In this document: piece after piece, positions 1 to 5,497 of the stretch | Layout of the letters: every line of letters starts with the position of its first letter | How positions within the stretch are numbered: the first letter of the stretch is position 1 | From: an uncultured bacterium | GTDB taxonomy: Bacteria > Bacillota > Clostridia > Lachnospirales > Lachnospiraceae | Direction: 5' to 3' | Assembly: GCA_905216215.1 (NCBI GenBank) | Contig: CAJMSZ010000052.1 | Coordinates: forward strand, 1-14,236 | Length of the DNA: 14,236 nucleotides | Notes under the pieces: generated by a model | Databases searched by the model: none | What the model saw: only the letters and a program-made list of their open reading frames with translations | Told to the model about the DNA's origin: nothing | Program-made: the position numbers and the translations under genes

Positions 1-558
1 AAAGACTGACGTCTTCATCACGGTAAGTCAGATTTTGGTCTAGGGTAACACGAACTTTATTGTAAGCATATCCTTCGATACTTTCTTTTTCTTTCATAGA
101 AAAACGGTCGTAGTAGATATACATACGAGGTTTGAGCCCCTCATCGTAGAGTTGACGTAAGAGGTGGATATCCTGTAAGAGCTGGCGGTCAGTGATTTGA
201 CCATGGTTCTTACCATCTGTCATCAAGTTAGTGATGGCAAGCGGTGTTGAAACGAGACGAAACTTATGACCGATTCCTTCATCATCTTTGGCTTTAACCT
301 CTAAAAAGACCTTACTATCAATTTTGGGATTGGCTAGGTACGCATGCGGATTTTCTCTTGACGGTGATTACCATCTAGGGCATCTTGGATGACGTCAAAA
401 TTATCCGTATCAAAGTAAATATTTGAAATGGTAGATGTCGGATAATCATCCTCTACCAAATACTCCTTAAGATCAGTGAGCAGGTCTTCAAGATTGTCCT
501 TTGAGACCACATATTTTGTTTCAATACGTTTAAAACGTGTTTCCAATTTTTTAACCAT
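1..558 (-). pseudogene. VTC-domain polyphosphate polymerase-like gene, frameshifted, 3' end outside window
   Basis: Reading leftward from ATG at 556-558, with AAAGGAG at 566-572 upstream, the first 75 codons give a VTC-family N-terminus: FKRIETKYVV, then IYFDTDNF, then KIRMRT. The frame then meets TAG at 334-336. Shifting frame at about 337-340 restores a clean reading frame to the window edge with further VTC-like blocks: YLANPKID, VFLEVKAKDDEG, HKFRLVSTPL, PRMYIYYDR and NKVRVTLDQN. The simplest explanation is loss of one ACCT unit from a tandem ACCTACCT, which would restore the usual RxRTY; a net loss of one base is equally possible. Bacterial VTC-domain proteins are membrane-linked or cytoplasmic polyphosphate polymerase-like enzymes with a tunnel of basic residues. 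The gene belongs to the host chromosome, not to the ICE. The family call is fairly sure. Whether it is truly inactive, phase-variable or a sequencing error is open. Confidence 0.8.
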
Positions 559-669
559 GAAAAAACTCCTTTTATAGATAGATACAAAGCCGTGAAGCAA
601 CTCTCAGGAAAATAGGGAATTTATTGTAGAAACATCTATTTCCAAACAGTCGACTTATTGTTTTAATTC

Positions 670-686
670 TTTTTTTATAGTAAAAA
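670..686. other. Probable left terminus (attL region) of the Tn916-family element
   Basis: Seven T (670-676), then ATAGT (677-681), then five A (682-686) has the T-tract / about 6-bp spacer / A-tract form typical of Tn916 integration junctions, where a coupling sequence separates T-rich and A-rich ends. It sits about 70 bp outside the tandem integrase arm-site repeats, which is a sensible distance. The host VTC gene and its ribosome binding site lie outside it, and element genes lie inside. I cannot fix the boundary to the base without the right end or an empty site; it could lie anywhere from about 600 to 700. Confidence 0.45.
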
Positions 687-688
687 TA

Positions 689-717
689 GCATAAAAATCT
701 AGTTATCCGCATAAAAA
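689..717. repeat. GCATAAAAA direct repeats, 20-bp phase
   Basis: GCATAAAAA occurs at 689-697 and again at 709-717, start to start exactly 20 bp, close to two helical turns. Such phased repeats just inside an ICE end suit cooperative binding of an excisionase or a host factor. Tn916 Xis is known to bind near the element ends, but I cannot confirm that these are its sites. Confidence 0.35.
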
Positions 718-754
718 CTGGACTTATCACACTTTATCAAGGTCAAAACCACTC

Positions 755-776
755 AATTTACTACTAATTTACTACT
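755..776. repeat. Tandem DR2-like integrase arm-binding repeats
   Basis: AATTTACTACT occurs twice in perfect tandem, 755-765 and 766-776. The reverse complement AGTAGTAAATT matches, as I remember it, the DR2 repeat bound by the N-terminal domain of Tn916 integrase at the element ends. The place, just inside the left end and before the first gene, fits an arm-type site. Integrase itself is outside the window. Confidence 0.75.
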
Positions 777-860
777 TATGAATGAGCTTTGATACGACGA
801 TTTATCCTTGAAAAGTGAAGATATAAAGATACTTCCAATAAAATTTGAATATTTAATAGG

Positions 861-894
861 TAGACACTTCAAAAAATGAGGTGTCTATTTTTTT
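861..894 (+). terminator. Intrinsic terminator-like hairpin before the transfer genes
   Basis: TAGACACTTC (861-870) pairs with GAGGTGTCTA (878-887), giving a 10-bp stem with one G-U pair and a 7-nt A-rich loop. Seven T follow at 888-894. This is a standard Rho-independent terminator on the plus strand. It lies between the element end and the first small ORF, so transcripts arriving through the joined ends of the circular form would have to cross it to reach the conjugation genes. Confidence 0.7.
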
Positions 895-920
895 ACCCGA
901 TTTTGAAAGGAAGTGAACTT

Positions 921-995
921 ATGAAAACAAAAAATCAAGAATCAAAAGGTCGTTCCCCACTCTTTAAGACCATCAAACATTCATTCAGCCAATAA
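921..995 (+). CDS. 24-residue basic peptide, possible orf24 position
   Basis: ATG at 921 opens a frame that begins MKTKNQESKGRSPLF and stops at TAA 993-995. AAAGGAAG at 906-913 is a good ribosome binding site at the right distance, and the stop is 22 nt before orf23, so it can be the first cistron of the operon. The peptide is basic and polar, with no membrane segment and no family I recognise. It may be a real small protein, a leader peptide whose translation influences the hairpin-rich upstream region, or the remnant of a longer gene. The position suits what maps of Tn916 call orf24, but I cannot confirm that naming. Confidence 0.5.
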   Translation: MKTKNQESKGRSPLFKTIKHSFSQ

Positions 996-1017
996 AAAAG
1001 AAAGGATAGGTAAAAAT

Positions 1018-1332
1018 ATGGAACTTAAATTTGTGATTCCCAACATGGAAAAAACATTCGGCAATTTAGAATTTGCTGGCGAGGATAAAGTCGTTCAGCG
1101 AAGAATCAACGGACGGCTAACTGTCTTATCAAGAAGCTATAATCTCTATTCTGATGTTCAAAGAGCAGATGATATTGTGGTGGTGCTTCCTGCTGAAGCT
1201 GGCGAAAAACATTTCGGCTTTGAGGAACGTGTGAAGTTAGTCAATCCACGTATTACCGCAGAGGGCTACAAAATCGGCACTCGTGGTTTTACAAATTACC
1301 TTTTACATGCTGACGACATGATAAAAGAATAA
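1018..1332 (+). CDS. orf23: Orf23, DUF961/YdcP-family ICE protein
   Basis: The protein has 104 residues and starts MELKFVIPNM after AAAGGATAGG (1001-1010). It matches the small conserved DUF961/YdcP proteins found at the head of Tn916 and ICEBs1 transfer operons. It shares a layout with the next protein, Orf22: a TFG(N/E)L(E/K)F block near residue 13, an (E/A)RV(K/E)L(V/I)NP block near residue 70, and a final (H/K)ADD(M/I). The pair therefore looks like an old duplication. No catalytic motif, signal peptide or membrane segment is visible, and I know of no established biochemical role. Co-transcription with the coupling ATPase and relaxase suggests DNA processing or accessory control of transfer. 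Confidence 0.88.
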   Translation: MELKFVIPNMEKTFGNLEFAGEDKVVQRRINGRLTVLSRSYNLYSDVQRADDIVVVLPAEAGEKHFGFEERVKLVNPRITAEGYKIGTRGFTNYLLHADDMIKE

Positions 1333-1347
1333 AGAAAGAGAGGAAAA

Positions 1348-1734
1348 ATGATGAGATTAGCAAATGGCATTGTATTAGATAAAGACACGACTTTTGGAGA
1401 ATTGAAATTCTCTGCTCTACGTCGTGAAGTGAGAATCCAAAATGAAGACGGGTCGGTTTCAGATGAAATCAAGGAACGTACCTATGACTTAAAATCCAAA
1501 GGACAAGGACGCATGATTCAAGTAAGTATTCCTGCCAGCGTGCCTTTGAAAGAGTTTGATTATAACGCACGGGTGGAACTTATCAATCCCATTGCGGACA
1601 CCGTTGCTACTGCCACCTATCAAGGAGCAGATGTTGACTGGTATATCAAGGCAGACGATATTGTGCTGACAAAGGATTCTAGTTCATTCAAAGCTCAACC
1701 ACAAGCAAAGAAAGAACCGACACAAGACAAATAG
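1348..1734 (+). CDS. orf22: Orf22, DUF961/YdcP-family ICE protein
   Basis: The protein has 128 residues and starts MMRLANGIVL; the ribosome binding site is GAGAGG just upstream, and only 15 nt separate it from orf23. It is a second DUF961-family member, with TFGELKF near residue 15, ARVELINP near residue 74 and KADDI near residue 103. It differs from Orf23 by a central insertion and by a polar tail of about 20 residues rich in K, Q and P, which is probably unstructured. It has no transmembrane segment. The function is not established; its conserved place before the coupling ATPase in related ICEs suggests an accessory role in conjugation. The second ATG (1351) is an equally possible start. 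Confidence 0.88.
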   Translation: MMRLANGIVLDKDTTFGELKFSALRREVRIQNEDGSVSDEIKERTYDLKSKGQGRMIQVSIPASVPLKEFDYNARVELINPIADTVATATYQGADVDWYIKADDIVLTKDSSSFKAQPQAKKEPTQDK

Positions 1735-1762
1735 TCGCTAGGTAGAAAGGAGACTTTTTCGC

Positions 1763-3148
1763 ATGAAACAGCGTGGTAAAAGGATTCGCCCATCTGGTAA
1801 AGATTTAGTCTTTCATTTTACGATAGCGTCACTCCTGCCTGTTTTCCTGCTGGTTGTCGGACTGTTTCATGTGAAGACAATCCAGCAGATCAACTGGCAG
1901 GATTTTAACCTATCACAAGCAGATAAGATTGACATTCCCTATTTAATTATCAGTTTCAGTGTCGCAATTCTTATCTGCTTGCTGGTAGCGTTTGTATTCA
2001 AACGGGTTCGCTATGATACGGTTAAACAACTTTACCACCGTCAAAAACTGGCAAAGATGATACTTGAAAACAAGTGGTATGAATCTGAACAGGTCAAAAC
2101 AGAGGGTTTCTTTAAAGATAGTGCTGGTCGTACAAAGGAAAAGATAACCTACTTCCCTAAAATGTATTATCGACTTAAAAATGGCTTGATACAGATACGG
2201 GTGGAAATCACGCTGGGAAAATATCAAGACCAACTCTTACACTTGGAAAAGAAATTAGAGAGTGGCTTGTACTGTGAGCTGACGGATAAAGAGTTAAAGG
2301 ATTCCTATGTGGAATATACTTTGCTCTATGACACCATAGCCAGTCGTATTTCTATTGATGAAGTAGAAGCTAAAGATGGTAAACTTCGCTTAATGAAAAA
2401 CGTATGGTGGGAATATGATAAGCTCCCTCATATGTTGATTGCTGGTGGTACAGGTGGCGGTAAAACTTACTTTATACTGACACTGATTGAAGCCTTGCTT
2501 CATACAGATTCAAAACTGTATATTCTTGACCCGAAAAATGCTGACCTTGCGGACTTAGGTTCTGTGATGGCAAATGTCTACTATAGAAAAGAAGACTTGC
2601 TTTCTTGCATTGAAACATTCTATGAAGAAATGATGAAACGTAGTGAGGAAATGAAGCAGATGAAGAACTATAAGACTGGCAAAAATTATGCTTACTTAGG
2701 TCTCCCGGCACACTTCTTAATCTTTGATGAATACGTCGCTTTCATGGAAATGCTGGGAACAAAAGAAAACACCGCAGTTATGAATAAGCTGAAACAGATT
2801 GTCATGTTAGGTCGTCAAGCTGGCTTCTTTCTAATACTGGCTTGTCAACGTCCAGACGCAAAATATTTAGGCGACGGAATCCGTGATCAGTTTAATTTCA
2901 GAGTGGCTTTAGGTCGTATGTCTGAAATGGGCTATGGCATGATGTTTGGCAGTGACGTACAAAAGGATTTCTTCTTAAAGCGAATCAAAGGTCGTGGCTA
3001 TGTTGATGTAGGAACAAGTGTCATATCAGAGTTTTATACTCCCCTTGTACCAAAAGGATATGATTTCTTGGAGGAAATTAAAAAGTTATCCAACAGCAGA
3101 CAGTCCACGCAGGCGACGTGCGAAGCGGAAGTCGCAGGTGTGGACTGA
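1763..3148 (+). CDS. orf21: Orf21, FtsK/SpoIIIE-type conjugative coupling protein (TcpA/ConQ-like)
   Basis: This is a 461-residue ATPase, the length I remember for Tn916 Orf21. Two membrane helices lie at about 17-37 and 58-79, followed by a cytoplasmic motor domain. The Walker A motif GGTGGGKT is at 228-235 and Walker B LIFDE at 319-323; the RQAGFFLILACQRPDA block downstream is typical of FtsK-like coupling proteins. Its job is to bind the relaxase-DNA complex and pump single-stranded DNA to the channel with ATP. AAAGGAGA at 1745-1752 sets the start at ATG 1763. The last codons overlap an inverted repeat (3101-3108/3140-3147) belonging to the oriT region, so coding and cis-acting functions share this stretch. 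Confidence 0.95.
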   Translation: MKQRGKRIRPSGKDLVFHFTIASLLPVFLLVVGLFHVKTIQQINWQDFNLSQADKIDIPYLIISFSVAILICLLVAFVFKRVRYDTVKQLYHRQKLAKMILENKWYESEQVKTEGFFKDSAGRTKEKITYFPKMYYRLKNGLIQIRVEITLGKYQDQLLHLEKKLESGLYCELTDKELKDSYVEYTLLYDTIASRISIDEVEAKDGKLRLMKNVWWEYDKLPHMLIAGGTGGGKTYFILTLIEALLHTDSKLYILDPKNADLADLGSVMANVYYRKEDLLSCIETFYEEMMKRSEEMKQMKNYKTGKNYAYLGLPAHFLIFDEYVAFMEMLGTKENTAVMNKLKQIVMLGRQAGFFLILACQRPDAKYLGDGIRDQFNFRVALGRMSEMGYGMMFGSDVQKDFFLKRIKGRGYVDVGTSVISEFYTPLVPKGYDFLEEIKKLSNSRQSTQATCEAEVAGVD

Positions 3149-3323
3149 TCTTGCTGGCTGGTGTGGCAATAGCCACGCCAGCACTTAACCCCCCGTATCT
3201 AACAGGGGGGTACAAATCGACAGGAAACAGTCAAAAAAACATTAGAAAATCCTTTGGTTACAAGGGATTTACAAAATTTCAGCGTATGTCAAATGGGCTT
3301 TAAAAGTTGACATACGCCTTTTT
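3101..3323 (+). other. oriT region with nested inverted repeats
   Basis: The gap between coupling ATPase and relaxase is where Tn916 oriT was mapped. It holds five inverted repeats. CAGTCCAC/GTGGACTG (3101-3108/3140-3147) contains an inner GCGAC/GTCGC pair. An 11-bp stem with 4-nt loop is at 3157-3167/3172-3182. ACCCCCC/GGGGGGT is at 3188-3194/3205-3211, with loop GTATCTAACA. A 10-bp stem is at 3247-3256/3261-3270, and a perfect 11-bp stem at 3282-3292/3307-3317. The C6/G6 repeat with a CTAACA loop closely resembles the ICEBs1 nic region as I remember it, so the nick most likely falls in or beside this loop. The substrate is the Orf20 relaxase encoded directly downstream. Confidence 0.88.
3282..3323 (+). 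terminator. Hairpin with T-run before orf20, terminator-like or part of oriT
   Basis: GCGTATGTCAA (3282-3292) and TTGACATACGC (3307-3317) are a perfect 11-bp inverted repeat with a 14-nt loop, followed by C and five T (3319-3323). It ends three bases before the TTGGAGGG that carries the relaxase ribosome binding site. In RNA it could terminate or attenuate transcription into orf20. In single-stranded DNA it could be an oriT structural element. Both readings fit. Confidence 0.5.
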
Positions 3324-3325
3324 GA

Positions 3326-4531
3326 TTGGAGGGATTTTTACTGAATGAACAAACTTGGTTACAGCATTTAAAAGAAAAACGCTTGGCTTATGGACTATCT
3401 CAAAACCGTTTAGCTGTTGCGACTGGTATTACAAGGCAGTATCTAAGCGATATTGAAACAGGAAAAGTCAAGCCATCAGAGGATTTACAGCAGTCCCTTT
3501 GGGAAGCTCTGGAACGCTTCAATCCCGACGCTCCCCTTGAAATGCTGTTTGATTATGTAAGGATTCGCTTTCCGACAACAGACGTACAGCAGGTGGTCGA
3601 AAACATCTTACAACTGAAACTGTCCTATTTTCTTCATGAGGACTATGGTTTCTATTCTTATTCAGAGCATTATGCTTTAGGCGACATATTCGTCCTTTGC
3701 TCCCATGAACTGGACAAAGGAGTTCTGGTGGAATTGAAAGGTCGTGGGTGCAGACAATTTGAAAGCTATCTTCTGGCACAACAAAGAAGCTGGTATGAGT
3801 TCTTTATGGACGTTTTGGTGGCTGGCGGTGTGATGAAACGCCTTGACCTTGCCATTAACGATAAGACAGGGATTTTGAATATCCCTGTACTCACTGAAAA
3901 GTGCCAACAGGAAGAATGTATCTCCGTCTTCCGCAGTTTTAAAAGCTATCGCAGTGGCGAACTGGTACGCAAAGAGGAAAAGGAATGTATGGGAAACACC
4001 CTCTATATCGGTTCATTACAAAGTGAAGTTTATTTCTGTATCTATGAAAAGGACTACGAGCAGTACAAGAAAAATGATATTCCCATTGAAGACGCAGAAG
4101 TAAAAAACCGTTTTGAGATTCGATTGAAAAATGAGCGTGCCTATTATGCAGTCCGTGATTTACTCGTCTATGACAATCCAGAGCATACCGCCTTTAAAAT
4201 TATCAATCGGTATATCCGTTTTGTAGATAAAGACGATTCCAAACCTCGTTCTGATTGGAAACTGAATGAAGAATGGGCTTGGTTTATTGGGAACAATCGT
4301 GAACGATTAAAACTAACCACAAAACCAGAGCCTTACTCCTTCCAAAGGACGCTGAACTGGCTATCTCATCAAGTTGCCCCGACCTTAAAGGTTGCGATTA
4401 AACTTGATGAAATCAACCAGACGCAGGTTGTAAAAGACATTCTCGACCATGCGAAACTGACAGACCGACACAAGCAGATTTTGAAGCAACAGTCAGTAAA
4501 AGAACAGGACGTGATAACAACAAAAAAATAA
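3326..4531 (+). CDS. orf20: Orf20, MobT-family relaxase (Rep_trans fold) with N-terminal HTH
   Basis: The frame gives 401 residues from TTG 3326. An XRE-like helix-turn-helix lies at about 15-52 (LKEKRLAYGLSQNRLA..., YLSDIETGK), and a Rep_trans/rolling-circle initiator domain covers most of the rest. The segment NRFEIRLKNERAYYAVRDLL (261-280) resembles the active-site region of such initiators; Tyr273 or Tyr274 is a candidate nucleophile, which I cannot settle. The enzyme nicks oriT, stays bound to the 5' end, and also supports rolling-circle replication of the excised element. The start is odd: TTG 3326 overlaps the GGAGGG, so CTG 3341 with GGAGGG (3329-3334) seven bases upstream is a real alternative, five residues shorter. 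No in-frame ATG is near. Confidence 0.94.
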   Translation: MEGFLLNEQTWLQHLKEKRLAYGLSQNRLAVATGITRQYLSDIETGKVKPSEDLQQSLWEALERFNPDAPLEMLFDYVRIRFPTTDVQQVVENILQLKLSYFLHEDYGFYSYSEHYALGDIFVLCSHELDKGVLVELKGRGCRQFESYLLAQQRSWYEFFMDVLVAGGVMKRLDLAINDKTGILNIPVLTEKCQQEECISVFRSFKSYRSGELVRKEEKECMGNTLYIGSLQSEVYFCIYEKDYEQYKKNDIPIEDAEVKNRFEIRLKNERAYYAVRDLLVYDNPEHTAFKIINRYIRFVDKDDSKPRSDWKLNEEWAWFIGNNRERLKLTTKPEPYSFQRTLNWLSHQVAPTLKVAIKLDEINQTQVVKDILDHAKLTDRHKQILKQQSVKEQDVITTKK

Positions 4532-4573
4532 CTCAAATACAAATTCATTGAATATAGAGAGGAGAACATTTTT

Positions 4574-4795
4574 ATGAATTTTGGACAAAACCTTTATAAC
4601 TGGTTTCTATCAAACGCTCAATCACTGGTGCTTTTAGCAATCGTTGTGATTGGCTTGTATCTTGGCTTCAAGCGTGAGTTTAGCAAACTGATTGGCTTTT
4701 TAATTATTGCGATTATTGCGGTTGGCTTAGTCTTCAACGCTGCTGGAGTAAAAGACATTTTACTAGAGCTATTCAATCGCATTATTGGTGCTTAA
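4574..4795 (+). CDS. orf19: Orf19, small two-helix membrane protein of the mating apparatus
   Basis: The protein has 73 residues and starts MNFGQNLYNW after GAGGAGA (4558-4564). Two hydrophobic helices lie at about 17-31 and 37-56, separated by GFKREFS, so both ends may face the same side. The short tail ends DILLELFNRIIGA. Size and place match Orf19 of Tn916, a small conjugation protein of the kind called TcpD or ConC in related systems; that equivalence is from memory and less sure than the identity with Orf19. It probably sits in the membrane beside the VirB4-like ATPase and the VirB6-like channel. It has no enzyme motif. A folded intergenic region separates it from ardA. Confidence 0.85.
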   Translation: MNFGQNLYNWFLSNAQSLVLLAIVVIGLYLGFKREFSKLIGFLIIAIIAVGLVFNAAGVKDILLELFNRIIGA

Positions 4796-4811
4796 ATAAA
4801 ACCGTTCTTTT

Positions 4812-4892
4812 GTGGAATATAAGTGGTTTTCTTATGTTCCGCAAAGGAATGGTACACCAAACGAAGTGCGGTAGGGATTTTTGAATCTCTAC
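4812..4892 (+). promoter_or_regulatory. Folded region before ardA: candidate single-strand origin or ssDNA promoter
   Basis: A 12-bp stem (4812-4823/4831-4842) with two G-U-type pairs and a 7-nt loop is followed by a 9-bp stem (4871-4879/4884-4892) with one wobble and a TTTG loop. CCGCA (4839-4843) can pair instead with TGCGG (4867-4871), so alternative folds exist. Neither hairpin is followed by a T-run, so they are not ordinary terminators. Tn916 is known to carry a single-strand origin, but I do not remember its exact coordinates. This non-coding folded stretch, in the path of the transferred strand and directly before ardA, is a good candidate. Confidence 0.4.
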
Positions 4893-4911
4893 AAAGAAAG
4901 GACGTGAATAT

Positions 4912-5409
4912 ATGGACGATATGCAAGTCTATATTGCGAATTTAGGCAAATACAATGAGGGCGAATTGGTCGGTGCGTGGTTTACCTTTCCCATTGACTT
5001 TGAGGAAGTCAAAGAGAAAATCGGCTTGAATGATGAATATGAGGAATACGCCATTCATGACTACGAGTTACCCTTTACGGTTGACGAATACACTTCCATT
5101 GGCGAACTCAATCGACTATGGGAAATGGTATCGGAATTACCCGAAGAATTACAATCGGAGCTATCTGCTCTGCTCACTCATTTTTCAAGCATTGAAGAAC
5201 TAAGCGAACATCAAGAGGATATTATCATTCATTCCGATTGTGATGATATGTATGACGTGGCACGCTACTACATTGAAGAAACGGGTGCTTTAGGCGAAGT
5301 ACCAGCTAGTCTTCAAAACTATATTGATTATCAAGCCTATGGTCGGGATTTAGACCTTTCAGGAACGTTTATCTCAACCAATCATGGGATTTTTGAAATC
5401 GTCTATTAA
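4912..5409 (+). CDS. ardA: ArdA antirestriction protein (Orf18)
   Basis: This 165-residue, strongly acidic protein matches Orf18/ArdA of Tn916. ArdA forms an elongated dimer that mimics about 42 bp of bent B-form DNA and occupies the DNA site of type I restriction-modification enzymes. That protects incoming unmodified ICE DNA in a new host. Runs such as NDEYEEY, EELSEHQED and HSDCDDMYD spread Asp and Glu along the whole chain, as expected for a DNA mimic, and no catalytic motif is present. The start is ATG 4912 after AAAGGA; the internal Met4 is a less likely start. Hairpins on both sides, a folded region before it and two terminator-like hairpins after it, suggest it may be controlled separately from the neighbouring transfer genes. 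Confidence 0.95.
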   Translation: MDDMQVYIANLGKYNEGELVGAWFTFPIDFEEVKEKIGLNDEYEEYAIHDYELPFTVDEYTSIGELNRLWEMVSELPEELQSELSALLTHFSSIEELSEHQEDIIIHSDCDDMYDVARYYIEETGALGEVPASLQNYIDYQAYGRDLDLSGTFISTNHGIFEIVY

Positions 5410-5447
5410 ATCTGTCGGTACATTACTACTGGCAGATTTTCTATTTT
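5408..5447 (+). terminator. First terminator-like hairpin after ardA
   Basis: AAATCTGTCGGTA (5408-5420) pairs with TACTGGCAGATTT (5427-5439) over 13 bp with two G-U pairs and a 6-nt CATTAC loop. The T-rich stretch TTTTCTATTTT runs to 5447. The stem begins inside the ardA stop codon, the usual place for a gene-end terminator. Confidence 0.65.
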
Positions 5448-5449
5448 AC

Positions 5450-5480
5450 GGGGTGGCTCAATCAGCTACCCCTATTTTTT
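5450..5480 (+). terminator. Second, strong terminator-like hairpin between ardA and orf17
   Basis: GGGGTGGCT (5450-5458) pairs with AGCTACCCC (5464-5472) with one G-U pair and a 5-nt loop, followed by TA and six T (5475-5480). This GC-rich stem plus T-run is a textbook Rho-independent terminator. It ends 17 nt before the orf17 start, so the T-run directly precedes the orf17 ribosome binding site. Confidence 0.75.
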
Positions 5481-5497
5481 ATGAAAGGATTGATTAC

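Noticed and set aside
3118..3303. 61-residue plus-strand ORF covering oriT
   Set aside because: It is out of frame with the end of orf21 and runs through four oriT inverted repeats; its composition is dictated by those repeats and it has no ribosome binding site.
5384..5497. 38-residue N-terminal extension of Orf17
   Set aside because: It overlaps the ardA end and reads through two terminator hairpins; ATG 5498 has a proper ribosome binding site.
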